Shown piece after piece: positions 1 through 5,090 of a stretch of 5,181 bases of DNA. The first letter of the stretch is position 1. Every line of letters starts with the position of its first letter. The notes below the pieces were generated by a model. The model had not been told where the DNA came from and ran no database searches. It saw only the letters and a program-made list of their open reading frames with translations. Origin of the DNA: Actinomycetales bacterium (GTDB lineage Bacteria > Actinomycetota > Actinomycetes > Actinomycetales > Dermabacteraceae); the NCBI GenBank assembly GCA_012799425.1, contig JAAZLF010000522.1, forward strand, positions 1 through 5,181. The letters run 5' to 3'. A program made the translations under genes and the position numbers.

Positions 1-12
1 CGCGGCGACCGC

Positions 13-213
13 ATGACCGCCACCCGGTACAAGAACGGGGAGCGGGGCGAGGACATCTCGCCTGCGATCGTGCTCGGCGCCGTCGACGACCTCGTCGAGG
101 AGCTGCTGCTGGGCGCGACCGACGCCGAAGCGCTGGGGGAGGGGCTGGACCCCTCCGCGCTCAGCCGCACCGAGGCGCTCGCCTGGATCGCCTCCGGGAA
201 GAAGCGCAAGTGA
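13..213 (+). CDS. Small hypothetical protein upstream of hisH (5' end uncertain)
   Basis: I do not recognise a family. From the ATG at 13 it encodes 66 residues: a polar start ([13 protein letters not shown]), a hydrophobic/acidic middle helix ([14 protein letters not shown], about residues 19-32), an acidic stretch, and a basic tail ending GKKRK. It has no signal peptide or membrane segment and looks like a small soluble helical protein. Its TGA overlaps the GTG start of hisH, so it is probably translated in the same operon and coupled to hisH. No good ribosome-binding site is visible in the 12 bases before the ATG, and the same frame stays open to the window edge, so the true start could lie outside. 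In many actinobacteria a small uncharacterised gene sits between hisB and hisH, and this position fits that. The coding call is supported by the tight overlap; the start is less sure. Confidence 0.6.
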   Translation: MTATRYKNGERGEDISPAIVLGAVDDLVEELLLGATDAEALGEGLDPSALSRTEALAWIASGKKRK

Positions 214-887
214 CGCAGCAGGAACTGCCTGCGGCGCGCGTGGTCGTGCTCGACCACGGCTCCGGCAACGTCCGCTCCGTCGTGCGGGCGCTCGAGGCCG
301 CCGGCGCACGGGTCGAGCTGACCGCCGACCGCGAGCGCGCACTGGCCGCCGACGGCCTGGTGGTCCCCGGCGTCGGCGCATTCTCCGCCACCCTCGCCCA
401 GATCAAGGCCGTGGGCGGGGACCGCATCATCGAGCGCCGACTGGCCGGCGGGCGGCCCGTGCTCGGCATCTGCGTGGGACTGCAGGTCATGTTCGGCACC
501 GGGGACGAGCACGGGGAGCGCACCCGCGGCCTCGAGCAGTGGCCCGGCGAGGTGAGCCGTCTCGAGGCGGATGTCGTCCCCCACATGGGCTGGAACACCG
601 TGGATGCCGCGGAGGGCAGCACCCTGTTCGCGGGCGTGGACCGGGAGCGCTTCTACTTCGTCCACTCCTATGCGGCGCGCCGCTGGCAGATGGAGCAGAT
701 CGGATCGATCCTCGCACCGAAGGTGACCTGGTCCGAGCACGGAGGCGACCGGTTCATCGCCGCGGTCGAGAACGGCGCGCTGACCGCCACCCAGTTCCAT
801 CCCGAGAAGTCCGGTGACGCCGGGGCGCAGCTGCTGGCCAACTGGCTGCGCACCCTGCCCCGGTACCGAGAGGAGGGCGCGGCATGA
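210..887 (+). CDS. hisH: Imidazole glycerol phosphate synthase subunit HisH (glutamine amidotransferase)
   Basis: HisH hydrolyses glutamine and passes ammonia to HisF, which converts PRFAR to imidazole glycerol phosphate and AICAR in cytoplasmic histidine synthesis. The 225-residue product has the class I amidotransferase fold markers: DHGSGN at 15-20 (the usual form is DYGSGN or similar), the oxyanion-strand motif PGVGAF at 53-58, nucleophile Cys88 in GICVGLQ, the HisH motif PHMGWN at 124-129, FVHSY at 150-154, and His197 and Glu199 in QFHPEKSG completing the triad. Length is slightly above the usual 200-215 because of short extensions at both ends. The start is GTG at 210, overlapping the upstream stop as GTGA, with a weak GGGAAG eight bases upstream. 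That suggests translational coupling rather than strong independent initiation. The 3' end overlaps the next start as ATGA. hisF is not in the window. Confidence 0.97.
   Translation: MTQQELPAARVVVLDHGSGNVRSVVRALEAAGARVELTADRERALAADGLVVPGVGAFSATLAQIKAVGGDRIIERRLAGGRPVLGICVGLQVMFGTGDEHGERTRGLEQWPGEVSRLEADVVPHMGWNTVDAAEGSTLFAGVDRERFYFVHSYAARRWQMEQIGSILAPKVTWSEHGGDRFIAAVENGALTATQFHPEKSGDAGAQLLANWLRTLPRYREEGAA
871..876 (+). promoter_or_regulatory. Ribosome-binding site for the 52-residue membrane protein
   Basis: A perfect AGGAGG lies inside the 3' end of hisH, seven bases before the ATG at 884. This site is the main reason for accepting such a short ORF as a real gene. Confidence 0.8.
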
Positions 888-1042
888 TCGGCGCCTTCGT
901 GATGCTGTTCGTCGGCGGCGCCCTCGTCGGGGGCGCCTACTCGTTCTTCCGCTCGAAGAAGCCCTGGTGGTCGGTCGTCGCGCTCGGCGTCGTCGGCCTG
1001 ATCTGCCTGGGACTGTCCTTCTGGACCATCCAGAACCTCTGA
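884..1042 (+). CDS. Small two-helix membrane protein between hisH and priA
   Basis: This 52-residue ORF starts with ATG overlapping the hisH stop (ATGA) and has an ideal AGGAGG seven bases upstream. The protein is almost entirely hydrophobic: a first membrane helix at about residues 2-22, glycine-rich with GGxxxGG at 11-17; a basic turn RSKKPWW at 23-29; and a second helix at about 30-47. By the positive-inside rule the RSKK turn faces the cytoplasm and both ends face outward, giving a hairpin topology. The GxxxG spacing is typical of helix packing, so it may form oligomers or sit against another membrane protein. I recognise no family and assign no function. Its place in the his operon implies co-expression, but nothing in it suggests an enzyme of the pathway. 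It is short enough that automated annotation may miss it. Confidence 0.8.
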   Translation: MIGAFVMLFVGGALVGGAYSFFRSKKPWWSVVALGVVGLICLGLSFWTIQNL

Positions 1043-1093
1043 CCCTCTCGACCGTGCACGACGCGCCGAGACACCACCACGAACCACCCTGCC

Positions 1094-1099
1094 AGGAGG
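1094..1099 (+). promoter_or_regulatory. Ribosome-binding site for priA
   Basis: AGGAGG lies eight bases before the ATG at 1108. It decides the priA start: the frame is open far upstream into hisH, but only this ATG has a ribosome-binding site and places the conserved LLPAVDV motif near the N-terminus, as in the family. Confidence 0.85.
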
Positions 1100-1107
1100 C
1101 ACCCACC

Positions 1108-1842
1108 ATGACCGCTCCCGTGCTCGAGCTGCTCCCCGCCGTCGACGTGCAGGACGGCCAGGCCGTCCGACTCGTCCAGGGCGAAGCCGGCACCGAAACC
1201 GCCTACGGCGCGCCCCTGGACGCCGCTCTGACCTTCCAGGAGGGCGGTGCGAGCTGGCTGCACCTGGTCGACCTCGACGCCGCTTTCGGGCGTGGCAGCA
1301 ATGCCTCGCTGCTGGCCGAGGTCGTCGCCGCCGTCGACATGAACGTCGAGCTCTCGGGCGGCATCCGTGACGACGAGTCGCTCACCGCGGCGCTCGCGAC
1401 CGGTTGCCGCCGGGTCAACCTCGGCACCGCCGCGCTCGAGAACCCGGAGTGGACCGCGGAGGTCCTCGCCGAGCACGGCGACCGCATCGCCGTCGGCCTC
1501 GACGTGCGCGGCACCACGCTCGCCGCCCGCGGCTGGACCCGCGACGGCGGGGACCTCTGGGAGACCCTCGAGCGCCTCGACGATGCGGGGTGCCAGCGCT
1601 ACGTCGTCACCGACGTCACCAAGGACGGCACCCTGCGCGGTCCGAACATCGAGCTGCTGCGCGAGGTCTGCTCCCGCACCGACGCCAAGGTGATCGCCTC
1701 CGGCGGCGTCTCCTCCCTCCATGACCTGCGAGCCCTCCGCGACCTCGTGCCCCACGGCGTCGAGGGCGCCATCGTCGGCAAGGCCCTGTACGCGCAGGCG
1801 TTCACGATGGACGAGGCGCTCGACGTCGCGGGCCGTCCGTGA
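1108..1842 (+). CDS. priA: Bifunctional phosphoribosyl isomerase A (HisA/TrpF activities)
   Basis: PriA is the actinobacterial (beta/alpha)8-barrel isomerase that converts ProFAR to PRFAR in histidine synthesis and phosphoribosyl anthranilate to CdRP in tryptophan synthesis, standing in for a missing TrpF. The 244-residue length is typical. By remembered alignment to the Mycobacterium tuberculosis enzyme, general base Asp13 (in LLPAVDV) corresponds to D11 and general acid Asp173 (in [10 protein letters not shown]) to D175. Arg141 and Trp143 in [12 protein letters not shown] match the mobile-loop R143/W145 pair that switches substrate preference. Phosphate-binding turns are seen at SGGIRDDES (83-91), ASGGVSS (197-203) and AIVGKALYA (221-229). 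The loop before RGW is about four residues shorter than in the mycobacterial enzyme. The gene follows the membrane protein by 65 bases and overlaps the SseB gene as GTGA. The paired loop residues favour dual function over plain HisA. Confidence 0.96.
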   Translation: MTAPVLELLPAVDVQDGQAVRLVQGEAGTETAYGAPLDAALTFQEGGASWLHLVDLDAAFGRGSNASLLAEVVAAVDMNVELSGGIRDDESLTAALATGCRRVNLGTAALENPEWTAEVLAEHGDRIAVGLDVRGTTLAARGWTRDGGDLWETLERLDDAGCQRYVVTDVTKDGTLRGPNIELLREVCSRTDAKVIASGGVSSLHDLRALRDLVPHGVEGAIVGKALYAQAFTMDEALDVAGRP

Positions 1843-2705
1843 ACCCGGGGCGGGACCCGAACACTGACCGCCCCTTCGAGGAGGAGCGGTCGGCGACCGC
1901 ACGCTCCTCGGCGGAGCAGGTCCATCGGACGCTGCCCGCCCACTTCCGGGAGAAGTCCGCGCTCACGGACACCGCCGGGGTCTCCTGGGAGGGGCGCGAC
2001 TACACCGTCAGCCCCTTCCCGGGCGATGACGGTTCCGTGCCTGCGGAGCTGGCGGCCGCACTGCAGGCACATCGCGACGGTCAGGATCCCGATCGCGAGC
2101 ATCTCGTGGCCGCGCTCAGCAGCTCCAGGGTGCTGGTGCCGATCATGGCTGTCGCCACCGAGACCGGCACCACCGCCCACGGTCTCACCGGGGACAACGG
2201 CGCGGACATGGCGATGGTCTCGATCACCGCGCCCGACGGCACGACCGTGCTGCCGCTGTTCACCTCGGTCACGGCGCTGAGCGCCTGGCGCCACGACGCC
2301 CGACCCGTGCCCGTGGTCGCCCCGCAGGCTGCGCAGGCGGCGGTGCAGGAGGGCTGCACCGCGCTGCTGCTGGACCCGGCGACCGCGCACGAGGAGGGCG
2401 GACCGATCCTGCTGCCCCGCTCCGTGCTGTGGGCGCTGGCCCAGGGACGTGCCTGGGTTCCCCCGCACCGCGACCCCGAGGTCGCCGCAGTGCTCGACCG
2501 GGTCGCCGCCGCGTCCCCTTCCGCAGTGACCGGGCTGGTCGCCCGTGCCGGTCAGCGCGCGGAGGTCGATCTGCACCTGCAGCTGCGCCCGGGCCTCACC
2601 GCGCCCGCGGTCCGAGAGGTGGTCGACGCGGTCACGGCGAGGCTGGGGGCGGAGGAGGTCGTCGCCGAGCGGATCAGCTCGATGCGACTGGTCCTGGGGT
2701 CCTGA
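1839..2705 (+). CDS. SseB-family protein
   Basis: The 288-residue product belongs to the SseB N-terminal-domain family, recognisable by the succession [12 protein letters not shown] (94-105), [12 protein letters not shown] (123-134), [13 protein letters not shown] (138-150), ARPVPVV (154-160) and LLLDPA (176-181). The family's biochemical role is not established. It occurs widely in actinobacteria next to priA or translation genes, and the enterobacterial namesake was linked to serine sensitivity. Residues 1-50 are polar and probably flexible. Residues 225-288 form a separate alpha/beta region ([10 protein letters not shown] and a terminal helix), like the C-terminal part seen in longer homologues. 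No signal peptide or membrane helix is visible. The GTG start at 1839 overlaps the priA stop by four bases, and no clear ribosome-binding site precedes it, so expression is probably coupled to priA. A later in-frame start is possible because the first 30 residues are weakly constrained. Confidence 0.88.
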   Translation: MNPGRDPNTDRPFEEERSATARSSAEQVHRTLPAHFREKSALTDTAGVSWEGRDYTVSPFPGDDGSVPAELAAALQAHRDGQDPDREHLVAALSSSRVLVPIMAVATETGTTAHGLTGDNGADMAMVSITAPDGTTVLPLFTSVTALSAWRHDARPVPVVAPQAAQAAVQEGCTALLLDPATAHEEGGPILLPRSVLWALAQGRAWVPPHRDPEVAAVLDRVAAASPSAVTGLVARAGQRAEVDLHLQLRPGLTAPAVREVVDAVTARLGAEEVVAERISSMRLVLGS

Positions 2706-2729
2706 GGCGCGGCGCCGGGGCCGACGAGG

Positions 2730-3110
2730 TCACGAGACGCGGCCGGTGTACTTCTCACCCGGTGCCTGTCCCGGATCATCCGGGAACGGGAGCGCCTCGG
2801 CGAAGGCGAGCTGGAGCGAGCGCAGGCCGTCGCGCAGCGAACGGGCGTGCTCGTTGCCGATCTCCGGAGCGGCTGCGGTCACCAGCCCGGCCAGGGCGTT
2901 GATCAGCTTCCGGGCCTCGGCGAGGTCCTGGTACCGACCGGTCTCCTCGTCCTCGGCGAGACCCACCTTCACCGCTGCGGCACTCATCAGGTGCACGCAG
3001 GCGGAGGTGATGATCTCCACCGAGGAGACCTCCGCGATGTCGCGCAGCTCCTCGCTCTCCGAGACGGCGTGGGCGTGGCCCGCGTGGTCGTGATGCTGGT
3101 CGTCGTTCAC
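2730..3110 (-). CDS. DUF1844 family protein
   Basis: The 126-residue product matches the actinobacterial DUF1844 family: VEIITSACVHLMSAAAVKVGLAE at 31-53, EARKLINALAGLVTAAAPEIG at 65-85, SLRDGLRSLQLAF at 91-103, and the C-terminal GEKYTGRVS. These are amphipathic helices with no membrane segment, so the protein is probably a small cytoplasmic helical bundle. No function is established for the family; I recall it near infC in many actinobacteria, which agrees with this position. The start is GTG at 3110 with GAAGGA ten bases upstream. The N-terminus is rich in histidine (five between residues 6 and 14), which could bind metal but may be only a flexible tail. It lies downstream of the DUF4352-like gene on the same strand and ends 24 bases from the convergent SseB gene. 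Confidence 0.92.
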   Translation of the reverse strand: MNDDQHHDHAGHAHAVSESEELRDIAEVSSVEIITSACVHLMSAAAVKVGLAEDEETGRYQDLAEARKLINALAGLVTAAAPEIGNEHARSLRDGLRSLQLAFAEALPFPDDPGQAPGEKYTGRVS

Positions 3111-3135
3111 TCTGAGTACATCCTTCGTCGTAGGT

Positions 3136-3156
3136 CGCGCTCCGGAGCGGAGCGCG
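3136..3156 (-). terminator. Hairpin between the DUF4352-like and DUF1844 genes
   Basis: A perfect 8-bp stem (CGCGCTCC at 3136-3143 with GGAGCGCG at 3149-3156) encloses a 5-base loop, 20 bases beyond the DUF4352-like stop in its reading direction. No run of T follows on the - strand (the next bases are ACCTACGACG), so it is not a classic intrinsic terminator. It may be a weak terminator without a U-tract, an RNA-processing site or an mRNA stabiliser. It also reads as a stem on the + strand. Confidence 0.45.
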
Positions 3157-3176
3157 GGTGGTCGTGGTGGGGGTTC

Positions 3177-4160
3177 TCAGCCGCCCACGGGGAGCGTTCC
3201 GGTCTCGTCGAGCTCGCTGAATTCGAAGCTGACGCCCGTGGGGGTCGAGCCGATCGGGACGTCATAGACCGTGTGGAAGACGACGGTCTCGCCCGGTCTG
3301 ACGATCCCGTAATCTTCGCTCTCGCCGACGTATGCGGAGCTCGCCGCGCTGTCGGGCGCATGGGCTTGCCCGTCCTCGGTCTCCAGGGGAGCGTCCCCGC
3401 TGACGATGATGCCCGCCTCGGTCGGGTTGGTGATCTCGAAGGTCACCACGATGTACTCGCCCTCCGGCTCGAGGGCGGAGCCGCGGTCGCCGACGCCGCG
3501 CACCCCGGTCTGGGTGCTCACCTCGGTGACGGTGGCCCCGCCGATCAGCACCTCTCCGCTGCCCGCGGCACCGGTGGAGGGCCCCTCCTCCTCGGTCACC
3601 GGGGCCCGGGGCGGTTCGGGATCGGCCGGTGAGAGGGCCCGGACTGCCAGAACGGCGCCGCCGACCGCGACCGCGAGCAGCAGGAGCGCCGCGACCGTGA
3701 CCCCGGCGATGACCAGACCGCGGCGGCCGCCTGCGGCGGGCGCGGGCTCGGCCCCGGGCTTCGGCGCCGGGCGCCGGTTGGGCAGAGCCGGGCGCGGTGG
3801 GGGAGTCGGGAACCCCTCGGGGACGGGACGCAGCATCGCTCGAGGCGCAGTGCGCATCCCGGTGGCCGGGTCGATGCCGGTCGTGGAGTCCGCCGGGTCC
3901 AGCGGGCGCTCCCCGGTGCCCGAGTCCGCCTCCCGGAGGCCCCCGGTGCCCGCCGCCTCCAAGGGGGTCTGCCCGTAGCTGTAGTCCTGCTCCGGCGTGC
4001 CCGCTCCCTGCTCCGGTGCCGGCGACGAAGCAGGCTGACCCCCAGGCTGACCCGGAGATCCTGACGTCGCGGAGGGCGAGTGTGGGGAGCCGGCTGACGG
4101 GGAGGGGTCGGAGCCGATCGGGCGCTCGCCCCCACCGGACGCGTCGCGGTCGGTCTCCAC
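3177..4160 (-). CDS. Membrane-anchored protein with DUF4352-like extracellular domain
   Basis: The 327-residue product has three parts. Residues 1-145 are a Pro/Gly/Ser-rich, probably disordered cytoplasmic region ending in a basic stretch (NRRPAPKPG, then GRR). A single membrane helix at about 148-173 (LVIAGVTVAALLLLAVAVGG) has Arg on its inner side, giving N-in/C-out topology. Residues 175-200 are a polar linker, and 201-327 form a beta-rich domain with EYIVVTFEITNPTEAG, then a PLETEDG turn, then RPGETVVFHTVYDVP. That order is typical of DUF4352 and related immunoglobulin-like actinobacterial domains. The function is unknown; such proteins are exported or membrane-tethered and may sense or bind something at the surface. 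I chose GTG at 4160 because GAGGAG precedes it by five bases; the frame also has ATG at 4202 and GTG at 4205, but these lack a ribosome-binding site. No lipobox or N-terminal signal peptide is seen. Confidence 0.85.
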   Translation of the reverse strand: METDRDASGGGERPIGSDPSPSAGSPHSPSATSGSPGQPGGQPASSPAPEQGAGTPEQDYSYGQTPLEAAGTGGLREADSGTGERPLDPADSTTGIDPATGMRTAPRAMLRPVPEGFPTPPPRPALPNRRPAPKPGAEPAPAAGGRRGLVIAGVTVAALLLLAVAVGGAVLAVRALSPADPEPPRAPVTEEEGPSTGAAGSGEVLIGGATVTEVSTQTGVRGVGDRGSALEPEGEYIVVTFEITNPTEAGIIVSGDAPLETEDGQAHAPDSAASSAYVGESEDYGIVRPGETVVFHTVYDVPIGSTPTGVSFEFSELDETGTLPVGG

Positions 4161-4165
4161 CAGTA

Positions 4166-4171
4166 CTCCTC
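4166..4171 (-). promoter_or_regulatory. Ribosome-binding site for the DUF4352-like gene
   Basis: GAGGAG on the - strand lies five bases before the GTG at 4160. It supports a start 15 codons inside the longest open frame. Confidence 0.7.
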
Positions 4172-4206
4172 GCTGGTCGCAGGATGCGGGCGCGACGCAC
4201 ATCACC

Positions 4207-4234
4207 TGGACTGCGGTCGCGCTCCTGCTAGGAT
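4207..4234 (+). promoter_or_regulatory. Probable promoter of infC-rpmI
   Basis: A -10 hexamer TAGGAT at 4229-4234 fits the actinobacterial TANNNT pattern. Sixteen bases upstream, TGGACT at 4207-4212 matches four of six positions of TTGACA. Transcription would begin near 4240-4242, giving a leader of about 200 bases before infC. It is the only good -10 I see on the + strand in this intergenic region. It is a prediction from sequence only. Confidence 0.55.
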
Positions 4235-4235
4235 A
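4230..4235 (-). promoter_or_regulatory. Possible overlapping -10 for the divergent DUF4352-like gene
   Basis: Read on the - strand, the same bases give TATCCT, a second TANNNT -10. Transcription would start near 4223 and reach the GTG at 4160 after about 60 bases. No convincing -35 is seen at the right distance (TTTCGA at 4251-4256 is a weak match with 15-base spacing). Confidence 0.35.
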
Positions 4236-4374
4236 GACGACTGGAACAGGTCGAAACCCTCGTCATCCGTTCCATCAAGTGGAGTCCCTTCCCACCTCGC
4301 GGCCTCGCGGCCGCCGGGTCAGTATCGCAGTCGGGCAGCAATGCCCGGCACCGCGCTGTGGCGCGTGCACCTGG

Positions 4375-4412
4375 GGCCTCCGCATGATCTGCGGGGGCCT
4401 TCGTCGTCTTCC
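4375..4412 (+). terminator. Terminator-like hairpin before infC (candidate attenuator)
   Basis: GGCCTCCGCA (4375-4384) pairs over all ten positions with TGCGGGGGCC (4390-4399), with one U-G wobble and a TGATC loop; two further G-U pairs could extend its base. A pyrimidine-rich, moderately T-rich stretch follows (TTCGTCGTCTTCC, 4400-4412). It ends 26 bases before the infC start and downstream of the predicted promoter, the position expected of an attenuator. The tail is weaker than a true U-run, so termination efficiency is uncertain. Confidence 0.45.
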
Positions 4413-4427
4413 GACTCGAATCAAGGT

Positions 4428-4433
4428 GAGGAG
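4428..4433 (+). promoter_or_regulatory. Ribosome-binding site of infC
   Basis: GAGGAG lies five bases before the ATC at 4439. The TGA at 4427-4429, in frame with infC, overlaps it, so the infC start must lie downstream of this site. Confidence 0.8.
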
Positions 4434-4438
4434 CCAAC

Positions 4439-5065
4439 ATCAGCGAACAGCGCATCAATGGTCAGATCAGGGTCCCCAAGGTCCTCCTGGTCGGGCCCGC
4501 CGGCGAGCAGGTCGGTGAGGTCCGTGTCGAGGACGCTCTGCGTCTCGCCCAGGAATCAGGCCTCGATCTCGTCGAGGTCGCGCCCGGCGCCAACCCGCCG
4601 GTCGCCCGTCTCATGGATTACGGCAAGTACAAGTACGAAGCCAACCTGAAGGCCCGTGAATCGCGCAAGAACCAGGCGAACACGGTCCAGAAGGAGATCC
4701 GGATGGGCCTGAAGATCGATACTCACGACTACGAGACCAAGCGCCGCAATGTTGAGAAGTTCCTTGACGGTGGCGACAAGGTGAAGGTCATCATCCGCTT
4801 CCGCGGTCGTGAGCAGTCCCGTCCCGAGCGGGGTGTCAAGCTCCTCGGTCGCATGGCCGAGGACGTCGCCGACTACGGCTTCGTCGAGTCGCACCCGCGG
4901 CAGGACGGCCGCAACATGGTGATGGTCTTCGGACCTCACAAGAAGAAGGCCCAGGCCATGGCCGAGGCCCGCAAGCGCAAGACCGATGCTGAGAAGGCCG
5001 CCGCCCGGGACAAGGACTCCAAGTCCTCCTCCGGGGACCAGGCCTCGACCGGCGCCGAGTCCTGA
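4439..5065 (+). CDS. infC: Translation initiation factor IF3, non-canonical ATC start
   Basis: IF3 binds the 30S subunit, prevents premature 50S joining and checks the start codon-initiator tRNA pairing. The 208-residue product has the N-terminal domain ([15 protein letters not shown] at 6-20, LDLVEVAPG at 42-50, [15 protein letters not shown] at 53-67; Ala56 sits where Cys is common), a Lys/Arg-rich linker helix (about 65-90) and the C-terminal 30S-binding domain ([20 protein letters not shown] at 85-104, [12 protein letters not shown] at 114-125, [11 protein letters not shown] at 160-170). A charged low-complexity tail of about 38 residues follows, making it longer than the 180-residue E. 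coli protein. The frame closes at a TGA 12 bases upstream, and the first in-frame ATG is at 4613, which would delete the N-terminal domain. ATC at 4439, five bases after GAGGAG, is the only start that fits. Non-canonical infC starts are known in bacteria (AUU in E. coli) and allow IF3 to repress its own translation. Confidence 0.96.
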   Translation: MSEQRINGQIRVPKVLLVGPAGEQVGEVRVEDALRLAQESGLDLVEVAPGANPPVARLMDYGKYKYEANLKARESRKNQANTVQKEIRMGLKIDTHDYETKRRNVEKFLDGGDKVKVIIRFRGREQSRPERGVKLLGRMAEDVADYGFVESHPRQDGRNMVMVFGPHKKKAQAMAEARKRKTDAEKAAARDKDSKSSSGDQASTGAES

Positions 5066-5075
5066 GAACGTAACC

Positions 5076-5081
5076 AAGGAG
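5076..5081 (+). promoter_or_regulatory. Ribosome-binding site of rpmI
   Basis: AAGGAG lies nine bases before the ATG at 5091 in the 25-base infC-rpmI gap. It gives rpmI its own strong initiation in the shared transcript. Confidence 0.75.
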
Positions 5082-5090
5082 AATTGGCAG

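Larger units (their letters stand above)
4241..4438 (+). promoter_or_regulatory. Structured 5' leader of infC
   Basis: No gene is visible in this stretch, but it holds five potential hairpins in order. They are TGGAAC/GTTCCA (4242-4247 with 4269-4274); GCGGCC/GGCCGC closing a TCGC loop (4299-4314); CGGGCA/TGCCCG closing a GCAA tetraloop (4332-4347); GCAC-GCGC/GCGC-GTGC with one bulged C and a TGTG loop (4348-4368); and a 10-bp terminator-like stem (4375-4399). The third and fourth abut with no spare base and could stack. The density of stems argues for a cis-acting RNA controlling infC, although high GC raises the background. The few ATG or GTG codons here have no ribosome-binding site, so a leader peptide is not supported. 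Confidence 0.5.

Noticed and set aside
814..1107. N-terminal extension of PriA from the longer open frame
   Set aside because: It would overlap hisH and the small membrane protein, is Arg/Pro-rich out-of-frame translation, and the family starts near LLPAVDV, which the ATG at 1108 satisfies.
1043..1107. Internal promoter before priA
   Set aside because: I see no convincing -10 or -35 in these 65 bases, only the priA ribosome-binding site.
937..1902. Long - strand open frames opposite hisH, priA and the SseB gene
   Set aside because: They are antisense shadows typical of high-GC coding DNA: Arg/Ala/Gly-rich, without recognisable domains and fully covered by real genes.
2706..2729. Bidirectional terminator in the 24-base gap between convergent genes
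   Set aside because: The gap is GC-rich with only short trivial palindromes (GGCGCC) and no stem followed by T residues.
2769..2785. Perfect inverted repeat TCCCGGA-TCA-TCCGGGA near the convergent gene ends, as a terminator
   Set aside because: It lies within the DUF1844 coding region (residues PFPDDPGQ), has only a three-base loop and no T-rich tail on either strand.
4297..4312. Tandem direct repeat CCTCGCGG as a protein-binding site
   Set aside because: Two 8-base copies in GC-rich DNA are weak evidence, and the same bases are better explained as part of the GCGGCC/GGCCGC hairpin.
4279..4518. Leader peptide or upstream ORF in the infC leader (GTG 4279, ATG 4341, ATG 4384)
   Set aside because: None has a ribosome-binding site, and the frames run well into infC with shadow-like composition.
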